A stretch of DNA of 64,000 nucleotides from Tupaia tana (GCA_026018925.1 JAKSZU010000004.1:110395489-110459488), one strand, 5' to 3'; shown: positions 30,986-41,734, counted from the stretch's first letter. Numbers and translations are program-made. The notes: generated from the sequence alone by a model not told the origin.

Positions 30986-31299
30986 GAGCTTCAAATGTAT
31001 GGTACATCCCCCTCTCGAGCATTCCGTAGGCCAGTCAGCCCCCCGGCTGTCCTCTCTGCTGCTACCATCTTATCCCCTCCACCACAGGGTCGCCTCCTCC
31101 ATTCCCCTCCTCCCGAAGCCTGGGCTCTCCACACCCTCCCGTCCCTTTCTCACTGGGAGCTAGGCTTCCCGCCCTGACTCCTCTCACGATAAGCCTACAC
31201 CCCACAGGTGAAATCTCTCTGCGCATACTTCAGGACGGCGTGGGGGACAGACTTGACTGATGACTCAGCGACCTGCCAGGTAATGACCGTGTCCTCTGA

Positions 31300-31480
31300 C
31301 CTGTGTCACCCTTCTGGGTGTCAGGGTCTGTGCTCCCTAGGAAGCAGAAAGTGTTCTTATCCTCATTCAAAGCGTGGGAAATGGAGTCTCAGAAGGACTA
31401 CGTAACTTGCTTAAATTCACGGAACTGGAAAATGGAAAAGATGGGATTGGAGCTCAAGAATTCGGAGTCTTGGGGACTGG
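31300..31480 (-). repeat. MIR element, antisense
   Basis: ttcttatcctcattcaaagc, gaaatggagtctcagaagga, ctacgtaacttgcttaaatt, gatgggattggagctcaaga follow the reverse MIR order. Confidence 0.8.
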
Positions 31481-32114
31481 CCATCTCCCTCCTGTGCTAG
31501 GTAAACTGGTAAGAAGAGCCTGTGATGACTCCTAGTATTCGGGCTAACTTAACTGAAACCAGCGAGGCCACCAACAGAGGCAGAAGAAAGGGCGAAAAGG
31601 TAGATGGTATTGGTTGTTCTAAACTATTGTTCCGCCTATGTTAAAACACCCATTTTATTTCTAAGGGAATGTAAAGGCTCACTTTCTAGTTTCCTTCATT
31701 CTTTGTTCTACCTTTATAACTATTACCTGATTTCTAGACTTCAATATACCAAACTCTTCCTGAAGACATACAGGTGATTGCTGGAGCACACCCAAAGCAT
31801 ATTCCAGAGTAGAAGCAAAGCCCCAGTAGTGCCATCGCTGGCCACTCTCTACGGCCGCCTTCTACCCTTAGCAACTGATGTTCATGTCCTGGGAATGCAG
31901 TCGTTAAGTCCTTCTCATTAACATTTTAATACTTTAATTCCACTTTCCCACTAACTTTTAAAAGTGCACTTGTCTGATACAAATGAATCGGGTCTTATCC
32001 CAAGAGCTCCCTGTCCCATGAGTTTCTTAGGTCCTTGGCTGCAACACCTAGACTGCAAATAAACTCTGCTCCCTTCTTCCTTGGGGGGAAACCAGATGAT
32101 CCTGACCCACGTCA
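31481..32114. other. intergenic, no gene recognised
   Basis: No SINE, no family-like frame. Confidence 0.4.
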
Positions 32115-32554
32115 ACTTTAGGGTACTGCTATGGTTTAGCCAATAGTCTATCCCCCAAGGATTCATGTTCTAGAAACTGGTCTCCAGTGTATGACGTTGG
32201 TGGGTGGTGAGACCTTTGAGAAGTGAGGCCTAGTGGGCGGTGTTTGGATCATGAAGGCACCGTCCTCATGAACAAGTTACTGTTTTGCCAGACTGAGTGA
32301 GTTCTAGCTCTTATGAGAAGGAGTCAGCTCCACGGGAGTGGCTTGTAATAGAGGAAGCTGGTCGTCTCCGGCCTCTCTCTGTACACACCCGCCATCTTTC
32401 TGTCTCTGGCAGCCACATTGTGACGTGAGCAGCCTGATATCGGCCCCATGGCTTTGGACTTTCTAGCGAGTAAAACCATAAGCCAAAGAAGTCTCTATCC
32501 ATTTTAATTTTTTTAAATTATGGAGTGCATGTGCGCTCACCAGAGAGAGATGGA

Positions 32555-32618
<64 letters not shown>

Positions 32619-32875
32619 TCCCCCAGTGGGGCGTGTGGTCAAACTGCAAATCCCTTCTCCTCCATTGCTCCAACTTGTCCAGATCTGGGGCACATGTACT
32701 TGGTGCGCTTTTCAAGCTATCAAGGGTGGGATTCGAACTGCAGTCAACCCTGTGGGATCCAGCTCCCCTAACCGCTAGATTAGGGGGCCAGTCCCACGCT
32801 TGTATGCTTTACGAATCACCCGTCTCAGGTATTTCTGTTAGCAACGCCCAGTGGACTAAGACAGGTATGCTGGGT
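32115..32875 (+). mobile_element. MaLR-type LTR, sense, split by a SINE
   Basis: tgctatggtttagccaatag, agtgggcggtgtttggatca, atgagaaggagtcagctcc, ccaaagaagtctctatcc. After the SINE, ctcaggtatttctgttagc and gtggactaagacagg complete the LTR end. Confidence 0.75.
32503..32795 (-). repeat. tRNA-headed SINE, 'ctagcggtt' type, with (GA)n
   Basis: attatggagtgcatgtgcgc, a (GA)n of about 28 units (32559-32614), body with cagtggggcgtgtggtca, head ending aaccgctagattagggggcc. Confidence 0.87.
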
Positions 32876-33749
32876 TAGCACAAAGGTCACCTGAGGACTT
32901 CTAACTGCTCCATTCCATGGCCGGCTGTGAACAGCTTTTGAACAAGTGTCTTATTCATGGAATAACAAGCAAGAAAGCCGTCCACCCAGGGGACCTGCAT
33001 TCGTGAAGAGCAGGTGCGGCTCTGAGACCAAGCACCCTGCCGCTTCTCTCCTGGACCGAGGCTCTTCTGGCCTTCGATGGCTCCATCCCAGTTTGCTTTT
33101 CATTTTCAAGACCTGATTTCTCAAAACGTCCTGAGTCTGACTCACAAAGGGGAGGCAATTTTAGAATCCTTTCTGATCTTTCTAAAGCAGACCCAGAGAC
33201 TGGATTTCTAAAACACAGAAACAGGACTGTAAGAGTTTTATATTGCTGCCGTCTGCCCCGGCTCCCCACGGGGACACTCAGACACATCAGTCACAGACAG
33301 TGCATCTGTGTCCCCCAAAGCCAGTCACCGAATCCGTCCTGCCGCCTTCGTACATCAGTCTGGCCATACGGGTCCCTCTGAGGTGAGCTGAGGCCTTCCC
33401 CCTCATGGTAGAGACGTGAGCTGTAGTTTTTCAGTTTTCAAATTTCTTTCTTCTGACAGATGCAAAAATCTCTCTTTTTCTGTGAGATCCGGTCCCCATC
33501 TGTCTTCCATCTCTCTCTCTCCCACTGCCAGATTAGCAGAAAGAAGCAAAGAACTGAAGCGCACGACCACGAACCATCAATCAAGCCTTCCTCCTGCCCT
33601 TCCCCGCACAACCTGGTCTGGCCCAGCGATCATCTCCCGTTCATGAGTCAGTCATGACTCAGAAGACAGGAGCCTGTTCCTTGTTCATCAAGCCAGTCAG
33701 AACACGACAGACCTGAGTCAGAAAACTCAGGCTAGAAGGAGGGACTTGC
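32876..33749. other. intergenic, no gene recognised
   Basis: Longest repeat-free stretch between 16 and 42 kb. Frames at 32951-33287 (minus) and 33416-33657 (plus) have no recognisable family. Confidence 0.4.
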
Positions 33750-33873
33750 AAGCAGGCTTTTCAGAAAGTTCATGGAAAGTGCATATTATGAGAAATCTAT
33801 GCATGGATTTCAATTTTTTTTTTTTTGCGCCAAAATAAATTTGTACTTTAATTACATTTTTCACAAACTTATT

Positions 33874-34125
33874 TTTTATTCTTTCAGGGTTTGGACCATA
33901 GGGCGCATGCACTCACTGGAGAGAGACAGAGAGGAAAAGTGAGAAATCATCCCCTGGGGAGATGGCCACACTGCAATGCTTTCTCCTCCATTCTCCTCTT
34001 GGGATTTTGGGTACAAACATGCACCTGGTGTGATTTACAAGCTGCCTGGTCCAGGACTTGAACTGCAGTCGGTCATGTGGGAATCCAGTGTCTTAACCAC
34101 CATGCCACCTGCTGCTTGTGCTCCC
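33874..34125 (-). repeat. long tRNA-headed SINE, older subfamily
   Basis: ttggaccatagggcgcatgc, body, head ending atgccacctgctgcttg. Confidence 0.88.
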
Positions 34126-34131
34126 CCTCCA

Positions 34132-34402
34132 AACTTTTTTTTTTCTTTTTTGGAGAAGTTTTTCTTATTGGGCACGTGCGCTCGCCAGGACAGAAAGAGA
34201 CAGAGAGACAGAAAGCGAGAAATCACCCCCCTACGGGGGATGGCCACGCTGCAATCCCTTCTCCTCCATTCTCCTCTCGGGATCTTTGGGCATGCACGCA
34301 CATGCACCCGGCATGAGTTTAAGGCACTGGGTCCGGGACTCGAACCACGGTCGACTACATGGGAGTCCAGCGACATAGCCATTACGCTAACTGCTGGTGC
34401 CC
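34132..34402 (-). repeat. long tRNA-headed SINE, young subfamily
   Basis: tggagaagtttttcttattg, body with caatcccttctcctccattc, head ending gctaactgctggtgccc. The ctccaaactttt target repeat flanks it. Confidence 0.92.
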
Positions 34403-34425
34403 ACCTCCAAACTTTTAGAAGTCAC

Positions 34426-34801
34426 CTTTAATTTTATGGGCAATGGCTGCCTTCTCTCTCTTTCCTGTTAGATGTGGACAAAGAAACACGTGGCCTCAGT
34501 TGCTGACCGCAAGAGGAGCTAGTTTTAGGATGGGTGCAGCTTCAAAGAGGAGAGTAAGAAAGAAGATCCTGATAACATATTTAAGCTGCTGGAACAACCT
34601 ATTGTTATAGCCCGCCCTGCACTTCATACACTAATACATTTCCTTCTTGTTTTTCGTCAGTTTGTGTCAAGTTTTCTGGTTTGTTTGCGGTCAGAGCACC
34701 CCATCCCACCCTGCACTGCAGTCTTCTCCTCCTCAGGAAACTCCACTACAGTTTCATCAGCTATTCAAACGAGAGCTAGGAATCATATGTGCTTTTCCTT
34801 T
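34426..34801. other. intergenic, no gene recognised
   Basis: No feature that I can support. Confidence 0.35.
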
Positions 34802-34832
<31 letters not shown>

Positions 34833-35062
34833 TTAATAGGTTGTGTGCACTTACTGGAGAGACAGAGAGACAGAAAGCGAGAAGACACCCCTTCGGGGGT
34901 ATGGCCATGCTGCAATACCTTCTCCTTCAATCTCCCCTCAGGATTTTGGCCACACACACACATGAGCTTGGCATGAGTTCCAAGTTGCTGGGCCCAGGAC
35001 TTGAACCGCCCTCGATTACATTGGATTCCAGTGGCGCAACCACCACACCATCTGCTGGTCCC
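34802..35062 (-). repeat. long tRNA-headed SINE with (TTTA)n tail
   Basis: (TTTA)8 at 34802-34834, gttgtgtgcacttactggag, body, head ending ccatctgctggtcccc. Flanks catatgtgcttttcct and gcatgtgcttttctt. Confidence 0.92.
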
Positions 35063-35189
35063 CGCATGTGCTTTTCTTTTTCCTTTGCCTTTTCCAAAAT
35101 TTAATAAATCATCCCCTCCAAAAAGATCCATAATTCATCTTGCATCTCCATCTCTGTGGCCACCATCTCATGCTGTCGCATCTCAGCCT

Positions 35190-35345
35190 CTTCCTTCCCT
35201 TCTTCCACTCTTGCTTTCCTGTGATGTTTTCCATACGGAAGACAGAATGGTCTTTTTCAAACATAGGTTATATCGGTCTTCTGCTTGAAACTCTCTAATG
35301 GTTTCTAATTTAAAAAGAGAAATTCCAAATTTCTCATTGATTTAA
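35190..35345 (-). repeat. L2-like fragment, antisense
   Basis: agacagaatggtctttttca, cggtcttctgcttgaaactc, tctaatggtttc follow the reverse order of an L2 3' end. Confidence 0.6.
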
Positions 35346-35624
35346 CTGCAGTATAGTCTATCTCACTATTATAAAGACCTCAAAATATGGTGCCTCTAAT
35401 GAGATATATATTTTTTTCTTTCCTGTACCAGTCCAGGCTGGCAAGACAGTTGTGGCGGAGGTGTTTTGGGAATTAGGTTTGTCCCGTCTGGTTGTCTACC
35501 ATCCACAGGCAGGTATACTCTCTTTATTTGCACTGTTGGTCACTCAGGGAAGGGAAAAGAAGAAGTTAAAGACAAACAATGTCCGTTCTTTTTTCTTTCT
35601 TCTTTTCTTTCCTTTTCTTTTAAT

Positions 35625-35878
35625 TTTTAAAATTTTTTTTGAGAGAGGTTTTTCGCTACAGGGCACGTGTGCTGGCCAGAAAGACAGAGAGAGACAGAGA
35701 GACAGAAAGAGAGAAATCACCCCCTGGGGGGATGGCCACACTACAATCCCCTCTCTATTCTCCTCTCGGGATTTTGGGCATGCACGTTATTATTTTGCAC
35801 ATACACTCGGCATGAGTTTGAAGCTGTCAGGTCCAAGACTTGAACCGTGATATAACCATTATGCCATCTGCTGGTCCC
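35625..35878 (-). repeat. long tRNA-headed SINE, head shortened
   Basis: gagagaggtttttcgctacag, body, then ttgaaccgtgatataaccat, so part of the anticodon region is deleted. Ends catctgctggtccc. Confidence 0.9.
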
Positions 35879-35884
35879 TGTTTT

Positions 35885-36118
35885 TCCGTTTTTGCCAGAG
35901 GACACGTGTATTCACCGTAGGTGGGCACAGCGGCAGTGCTTTCTTACCCACCATGGAGATAGCATGCTGCAGTCCTCTCTCCTCCCTTCTCCTTTCAGGG
36001 TTCTAAGCATTCGCACACGCATGCCCAGAGTGTCTCTCAAGCCACTGGGTCCAGGACTCAAACCATGCAGTTGGCCATGTGAGACTCAGCCTCCTTAACC
36101 ACCATGCCACTGACTTCC
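35885..36118 (-). repeat. tRNA-headed SINE, older
   Basis: gtttttgccagaggacacgt, body, head ending accatgccactgacttcc. Abuts the preceding SINE. Confidence 0.8.
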
Positions 36119-36689
36119 CCCCACCTTCAAATACTTTTTAAAATAAGGTCAATAAAATGATCCTAAGCAATATCTCCCCATCTCATCCTCGCGCAATTGT
36201 CTTTCAGATTAAAATGTAAAACTTTGCGTTTCTCCCTCTTCACTTCATTTTGTTAGATTTGGCTCATTGCCCCATCTGTAGGCTTTGGGGATCTGCAGGC
36301 TGGCCGGTACCCTCGTGAGCTGCCCGTCAGTGTTAGCTCTTGCACTGTGTCCACGGACACTCAAGGTTCCAGGCTTCTCCATATATGCTCTATTCACAGC
36401 ACCCCACTTTCACAGGTCTAATCATCTCTACCCTTGCTTGCGAGTATCACAGGGATGATGAACAAGGATCCAACGATGCAGGTGCCAGATCCAGGTCCAC
36501 CGTGGCCTTTCTAAAAATCACCTTAGTAGCATCTTTCCCCTATTCGTGTCATGATCCTACTGTCTGTAAAACAGAAAACGCCTGCTCTGCTCTCGTTACA
36601 GCGTCGTTATGAGGGTCAGATGACAGGGTACAACGTGCTGTGGAGCAATCTCGTGATACAATCCTGTTGAAATGGAAGGTAGCTGGAAG
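36119..36689. other. intergenic, a decayed MIR possible
   Basis: atcctactgtctgtaaaaca then gtcgttatgagggtcagatg (36552-36620) resembles MIR. The rest is unassigned. Confidence 0.4.
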
Positions 36690-37035
36690 CCAGCAGGTGA
36701 TATGGTGGGTAAGATGCTGGACTCCCAGGGACCAGCAGGTGGTATGGTGGGTGGGGCACTGGACACTCCCATGTGGTCGACCACAGTTCAGGTCCAGGAT
36801 CTGGTGGCTTGCTTTCTTACTTTCCTCCTCTCTCTCTCTCTGGTTAAGTTAAAATGGATGAATAAATAAAAAATAAATAATTCTTTAAAAAAGAAAAGAT
36901 GCTGGACTCCCATGTGGCAGACCACAGTTTGAGTCCCAGACCTGGCAGTTTGCTTTCTCACTTTCCCCGTCTCTCTCTGCTGAGTGCACATGCCCTATAG
37001 CAAATTTAAAATAATAATAATAATAATAACAAATA
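36690..37035 (+). repeat. short SINE split by another short SINE
   Basis: Outer copy: agccagcaggtgatatggtg to gatgctggactccca (36712-36727), resuming at 36898 with the same gatgctggactccca and running to the (ATA)n tail. Confidence 0.92.
36729..36897 (+). repeat. short tRNA-headed SINE nested in a SINE
   Basis: gggaccagcaggtggtatggtg, accacagttcaggtccagga, (CT)n, and an ataaataaaaaataaataatt tail. The 15-bp target duplication gatgctggactccca is perfect. Confidence 0.93.
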
Positions 37036-37253
37036 AGATAAGTAATAAAAAAAGAAACAGAAGGTAATATTCGAGACATCCAGGACAAGATGGCAGGTTG
37101 GGGAGCACCTGTGTAAAGAGCGAGCACCTGGGGGCACCGGCGGCTGCTCTCTGGAGCCCATCTCCAAACCGTCAGCCCTCTTCACTGTGCACAATAAGGC
37201 AGCCCGGCCTGTGCACCTCTGCTTTTCACGTCAAGAATGAAGACGCTTCCCTT

Positions 37254-37331
37254 GGGGCCAGCAGGTGGCAAGGTGGTTAAGGACACTGGGCTCTCACACG
37301 GCTGACCATGGTCTGAGTTCTGGACCTGGTG

Positions 37332-37365
<34 letters not shown>

Positions 37366-37405
37366 CTTCTGTTCCTCTCTGGTCAAATATAAAAAAAAAA
37401 AAAAG
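37254..37405 (+). repeat. short tRNA-headed SINE
   Basis: ggggccagcaggtggcaagg, (CT)n, ctctggtcaaatataaaa tail. Flanks agaatgaagacgcttccctt and agaatgaaggcacttccct. Confidence 0.93.
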
Positions 37406-37494
37406 AATGAAGGCACTTCCCTAAAAAAGCTTTATAAAATTCCTTTGTACTAGGTGCCAAGAGCAACGTCTTGCTGAGGAAGGAGACTTTTGTG

Positions 37495-37752
37495 CATTTT
37501 CTTTTCATTTGCTACAGGGTGTCTGGAAGAGAGAGCAGAAGTGAGAGAGCACCCCCGGAGTAGGGGCCACACCACAACCCCTTCTCTTCCATTCTCCTCA
37601 TGAGACTGTGAGAGAGAAAGAGAGAAATCCATTCTCCTCGTGGGCACACGCACGGGCGCCTGTGATGTCCCTCAAGCTGACAGGGCCAGGACTCAAACCA
37701 CGCATTCAGTCATGTGGGATCCAGCCTTAACCAACACACCACCAGGTGCCCC
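37495..37752 (-). repeat. tRNA-headed SINE with short internal duplication
   Basis: tttgctacagggtgtctgga. 'ccattctcctc' occurs twice, 45 bp apart, with a purine run between, and the head ends accaccaggtgcccc. Confidence 0.8.
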
Positions 37753-37775
37753 AAAATGCTGTTATAAACCAGCTA

Positions 37776-38008
37776 CAGAGCCAGCCGGGGCAGGGGTTCA
37801 GGTAGCTGGATCCCACATGACCGGCTGTGGGGCTGAGTCCTGGACCTGGAGGCTTAAAGACACCATGCATGTGTAAGCATTCTGTGAATCCGGAGAGAAT
37901 GGAGAAGGAATTGCAGCGTGGTCACGCCCCCAGGGGGTGATTTCTCTCTTTCTCTCTCTCTGGTGAGTGCACATGCTCTACGGCCAACAAACAAACAAAT
38001 AAATAAAA
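37776..38008 (+). repeat. long tRNA-headed SINE, older
   Basis: agccggggcaggggttcagg head, body with ccccagggggtgatttctc, (AAAC)n and (AAAT)n tail. Confidence 0.85.
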
Positions 38009-38120
38009 ACCAGTGCTACAGTTTACTGTCTTCCCTGGAAACACAGGGGAATTCACTGCATCAAAATTTGATGTGCTAAAATTTGATGAACAATTGTGAA
38101 GGCATTAAGAAGGCAAGAAT

Positions 38121-38383
38121 TGGGACCAGCAGTTAGCGTAATGGTTATGTCGCTGAACTCCCATGTAGTCGACCACGGTTCGAGTACTGGACCAGGTGGC
38201 TTAAACTCACGCCAGGCTTGTGTGCGTGCTTGCCCAAGATCCCAAGAGGAGAATGGAGGAGAAGGGACTGCGGTGTGGCCATCCTCCCTGGGGGGTGATT
38301 TCTCACTTTCTATCTCTCTGTATCTCTCTGTCTTTCTGGTGAGCACACGCGCCCTATAGCAAAAACCTCTAAAAAAAAAAAAA
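38121..38383 (+). repeat. long tRNA-headed SINE, young subfamily
   Basis: gggaccagcagttagcgtaatgg, box B-like ggttcgagtac, full body, A-tail. Flanked by aagaaggcaagaa at 38107 and 38385. Confidence 0.94.
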
Positions 38384-38436
38384 AAGAAGAAGGCAAGAAC
38401 TTAATCCAACTATGGGATCAAAAAGTAGAGCCTTTG

Positions 38437-38690
38437 GGGCCAGCCAGGTGGTGATGGTTAAGGCTTCTGGGCCCCACATGCCACATGGCTACCTGCTTGG
38501 TTTGAGTCCCAGACCCAGCAGCTTGAAACACACATGAGCATGTGTCCCTACATGCCCAAAATCCTGAGAAGAGAGCGGAGAAGGGATTGCAGCATGGCCA
38601 TCATCCCTAAGGGGATGCTTTCTCGCTCTCCCACCCCGTCTCTCTCTGGTGAGTGCACATGCCCTATAGCAAATTTAAACAAACAAGCAA
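38437..38690 (+). repeat. long tRNA-headed SINE, older, short head duplication
   Basis: ggggccagccaggtggtgatgg. The head contains ccacatgccacatgg, a small internal duplication. Flanks aaaagtagagcc and aaaggtagagcc. Confidence 0.88.
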
Positions 38691-38874
38691 AAAAGGTAGA
38701 GCCTTAAAGAAGTGATTAAAGTTGGCTAAGTTTATCAAGGTGGGACCCCTTCTCCCTCCAACCTGAATTCTGGCAGGTTCATAACAGAAGGGGACAAGGT
38801 GAACAGAGACACACGGATACGTACATGTTCGCCCCGCTCCATCTCATCCCGCTGACCTGTGACGCCCTCTGCCA

Positions 38875-38961
38875 TGGAAGCAAGCTGCCAGGTCCAGGAC
38901 TTGAACTGCGGTCAGCCATGTGGGAGGCCAGTGCCTTAACTACCACACCACCTGCTGGCCC
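38875..38961 (-). repeat. SINE fragment, tRNA head only
   Basis: aagctgccaggtccaggact through ccacctgctggcccc. The 3' body is missing. Confidence 0.85.
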
Positions 38962-39088
38962 CTGGAACTCTGAACTTTGAGCTGAATAAGCCACTATTTT
39001 TATAAAGCATCCAGACCCAGGTCATTCTGTTATTAGCAACGGAATGCAGTAGGACAACCAGTTTAACCCATGGCCCACCTCAGTAATG

Positions 39089-39129
39089 CCCAAGGGGGCC
39101 CGTGCCATGGTGGCACGGGCCCCCTTGGG
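39089..39129. repeat. perfect 19-bp inverted repeat, 3-nt loop
   Basis: cccaagggggcccgtgcca (39089-39107) and its exact reverse complement (39111-39129) with loop tgg. Very GC-rich hairpin whose right arm runs into the next SINE head. Confidence 0.95.
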
Positions 39130-39305
39130 GCCAGCAGCTGCTCTGCTATTCTGGAGCCACCTGGGAGACTGTGGTTCGAATCCCAGGTGGTCCTGAACAC
39201 ACCAGGTGCAGGTGCATGCTCTGTGATCCTGCCAGCTGGAAGGCTGGGCTTGGGAGGGGGTTTCAATGTGATGAGACCCTACCACAAGTACTTCTTTTTT
39301 CTCTC
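39127..39305 (+). repeat. chimeric tRNA-7SL SINE
   Basis: ggggccagcagctgctctgc head, box B GGTTCGAATCC at 39173-39183, then ggtgcatgctctgtgatcct and agctggaaggctggg, a decayed 7SL-like monomer. Confidence 0.6.
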
Positions 39306-39841
39306 TCTCTCAAGAAAATATGTAAACTCTAAAATTATGGCAAAGGGATTGCATTCATATCAAAAAAATTCTTGTAATATTCTTTTCATACCTCTCAAAA
39401 TCTCATATGCATGATAGTTACACATCAAATCTGCCCCTTCCCTCTCCACAGTGTCCAAGCACTTCCTGACCTCCACTTTTCCCCTCTTCTCTCCTGCACT
39501 CTGCTTATTCCACACAAATCAGCTGAACCACGCCAGTCTCCCCCGGCTTCTTCCCACATTCACTATGTTGTTTTATACTACGGAGCTGCAGACGCTGAGC
39601 TGGCCACTCAGAATTTCGTGTGCACGGAAGGAAAAGAGGCTGGGCGTGGCCAGGGCACTGATGCTTCTTACTTACCACACTGACTTTAGAGTAAAACAAA
39701 CCGAGTCTCAGGTGCGGTGGAGGGGAAGGGAGCAGAGTGGGTTTCTCTAGGGGCTCGGTGCCTGACCCTCCCCTCCTGGCGCGGTGTTTTCCAGGCCCCC
39801 TGAGTTGTCTGACCTTATGTCACCATCTTGTATACATAACT
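39306..39841. other. intergenic, no gene recognised
   Basis: Frames at 39411-39750 lack family resemblance. Confidence 0.35.
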
Positions 39842-39889
39842 GTCCTAGTCTGTTTTCCATTGCTATAACAGAATACCTGAGACTGGGCT

Positions 39890-40148
39890 TTTTTTTTTTT
39901 AGAGGTTTTTGCTATAGGACACGTGCACTCACCAGAAAGACAAACAGAGAGAGAAATCACCTCCCCAGAGGGGATGGCCATGCTGCAATCCCTTCTTCTT
40001 CATTCTCCTCTTGGGATCTTAGGCACATACACACACACACACGCGCGCACGAACACACTGTGAGTTTAAGCCACCGGATCCAGGACTCGAACCACGGTGG
40101 ACTACATGGGAGTCCAGTGACATAGCCATTACGCCATCTGCTGGTCCC
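39890..40148 (-). repeat. long tRNA-headed SINE
   Basis: T-run, gaggtttttgctataggaca, body, (CA)n/(CG)n patch, head ending cgccatctgctggtccc. Confidence 0.92.
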
Positions 40149-40240
40149 TTAGAGACTTAAGAAAGAACGTTATTTTGGCTCCTGCTTCTGGAGACTAGGA
40201 AGTCCAAGGTCAGCTGAGCAGCACCTGGTGAGGGCTTTCC

Positions 40241-40421
40241 TGCCGCGTTATAACATGGGAGAAGGCGTCGGAGGGTTAGAGAACGTACGAGAAAGAGAGG
40301 AGAAGGAAGCCAAGCTCATCCTTGCTCAGGATCTCACTCCCAGAACACCCACTCCAGAGATAAAAGCATTGCTTCACTCAAGAGGGAAAAGCCCTTTTGA
40401 CCCAATCACTTCTCGAAAGTT
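40241..40421 (+). repeat. 181-bp segment duplicated at 41517-41697
   Basis: tgccgcgttataacatggga through acttctcgaaagtt, identical base for base to 41517-41697 by eye. Part of the MaLR LTR. Confidence 0.95.
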
Positions 40422-40453
40422 CCACCTCTCAAGACTTTTGCATCAGAGAGTAA

Positions 40454-40768
40454 GTTTTTTTTTTTTTTTTTCTGCTATTTATTTATTTAGTCAGTTAGTT
40501 AGTTAGTTAGTGTAGTTTTGCTATAGGGGAAGAACTTACAAAGAGAAACAGAAAACGAAACAGAAAAGGAAAGTGTGAAATTAGCACCCCCTGGGGGGTA
40601 GGGAGGCATGGCCACACTGCAATCTCTTGCCCTCCCTCTCCTCGTAGGATTTTGGGCACACGTGCACACCGCCTGGTGTGTATTCCAAGCCACTGGGTCT
40701 GGGACCCAGTCCTTACAGTCGGCTGTGTGGGACCCAGCTGCCCTAACCACCCTGTCACCTGGCTGACC
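40454..40768 (-). repeat. long tRNA-headed SINE, (TTAG)n tail
   Basis: T-run, (TTAG)n at about 40491-40512, ttttgctataggggaagaac, body, head ending acctggctgacctgg. Flanks gagtaagtttt on both sides. Confidence 0.87.
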
Positions 40769-40828
40769 TGGGGAGTAAGTTTTCTTTATGTGAACATTGG
40801 AGGATACATTCAAACCACAGCCATAGAA

Positions 40829-41407
40829 CACTGAATCTTAAACTGTATATAAAAAAGTACCTGAAGATGGGGAGGAAGGCATGCCGGGATAAGCCCGTCG
40901 GGGTGCAAAACAACACAGTTTCCTCAGGCACTGCAAAGGCTTCTGCAGGGAAGAGCGGAGCAGAGTGGAAAGGGAGAAGCTGGCAGTGATACCGATGGCA
41001 GGAGGGGTTGGACCACAGAGAGGCTGTGAGTATTCTTAGGTTTTGCCAAAAAGACTGGGGAGCCAGAAAACGTGTAAGCAGGGAGTGAGCAAGTTAGCCT
41101 TCAGTCCTGCCAGGCACCTGAATTTCAGCTGAATTATTTATTATTTGAGTTTCCTGCTTAGAAAACATTTGTCCATCTGGAATTTCATCACTGAGGAAAT
41201 TCGCTGGAATCTCATCTAGACATGACGTGGCTCCTACATGAGCCCTGAAACTTGCTCTCTAAGGTTAGATCTGCGATGCTCGAGTGTTTTTGCCGGATCC
41301 AGGGAGCCTAGTCACCCAGCAGTTCAGGGACACCCGGCCGGCCGGCCGGCAGCTCAGTGCTCCGGGCCCCTCCTCTACACCGCTCAGCACTGCCTCCTGC
41401 GGCCAGG
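40829..41407. other. intergenic, no gene recognised
   Basis: Contains a (CCGG)n tract of 17 bp at 41334-41350. No other feature. Confidence 0.4.
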
Positions 41408-41697
41408 GCCGGTGGACTACGAGCAGACATCATTAGCCATCTGCTGGTCCTTAGAGACTTAAGAAAGAACGTTATTTTGGCCCTGCTTCTGGAGACTGCA
41501 CAGCTCAGCTGGTGACTGCCGCGTTATAACATGGGAGAAGGCGTCGGAGGGTTAGAGAACGTACGAGAAAGAGAGGAGAAGGAAGCCAAGCTCATCCTTG
41601 CTCAGGATCTCACTCCCAGAACACCCACTCCAGAGATAAAAGCATTGCTTCACTCAAGAGGGAAAAGCCCTTTTGACCCAATCACTTCTCGAAAGTT
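41408..41697 (+). repeat. second copy of the LTR/SINE-edge segment
   Basis: Starts with an abridged SINE head edge (ggtggactacgagcagacat), then ctgctggtccttagagactt and the 181-bp identical block at 41517-41697. Several small deletions relative to 40097-40240. Confidence 0.9.
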
Positions 41698-41734
41698 GAG
41701 CTGCAAGCCAGAGTTAAGGTGCTTTCTTTAATCT

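Larger units (their letters stand above)
33750..34425. mobile_element. mariner-type MITE carrying two SINEs
   Basis: Left end ttttcagaaagttcatggaa, centre tgcgccaaaataaatttgta and ttttcacaaactta. The right end ccaaacttttagaagtcacc resumes after two minus-strand SINEs. Confidence 0.65.
38395..39056 (+). mobile_element. MaLR-type LTR, sense, split by SINEs
   Basis: gaacttaatccaactatggg, gaagtgattaaagttggct, ggaccccttctccctcc, tttgagctgaataagccact, gacccaggtcattctgttat, aacggaatgcagtagga. SINEs lie at 38437 and 38875. Confidence 0.6.
39842..40828 (-). mobile_element. MaLR (MST/THE1-like) LTR, antisense, split by two SINEs
   Basis: tagtctgttttccattgcta, taacagaatacctgagactgg, gttattttggctcctgcttc, ggtgagggctttcctgccg, ttttgacccaatcacttctc, acattcaaaccacagcc in reverse LTR order. 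SINEs lie at 39890 and 40454. Confidence 0.8.

Noticed and set aside
32559-32614. CRISPR-like or satellite array
   Set aside because: Simple GA dinucleotide repeat inside a SINE. No spaced direct repeats occur anywhere in the window.
41334-41350. (CCGG)n tract as a regulatory element
   Set aside because: Only 17 bp and isolated. Simple-repeat origin is sufficient.
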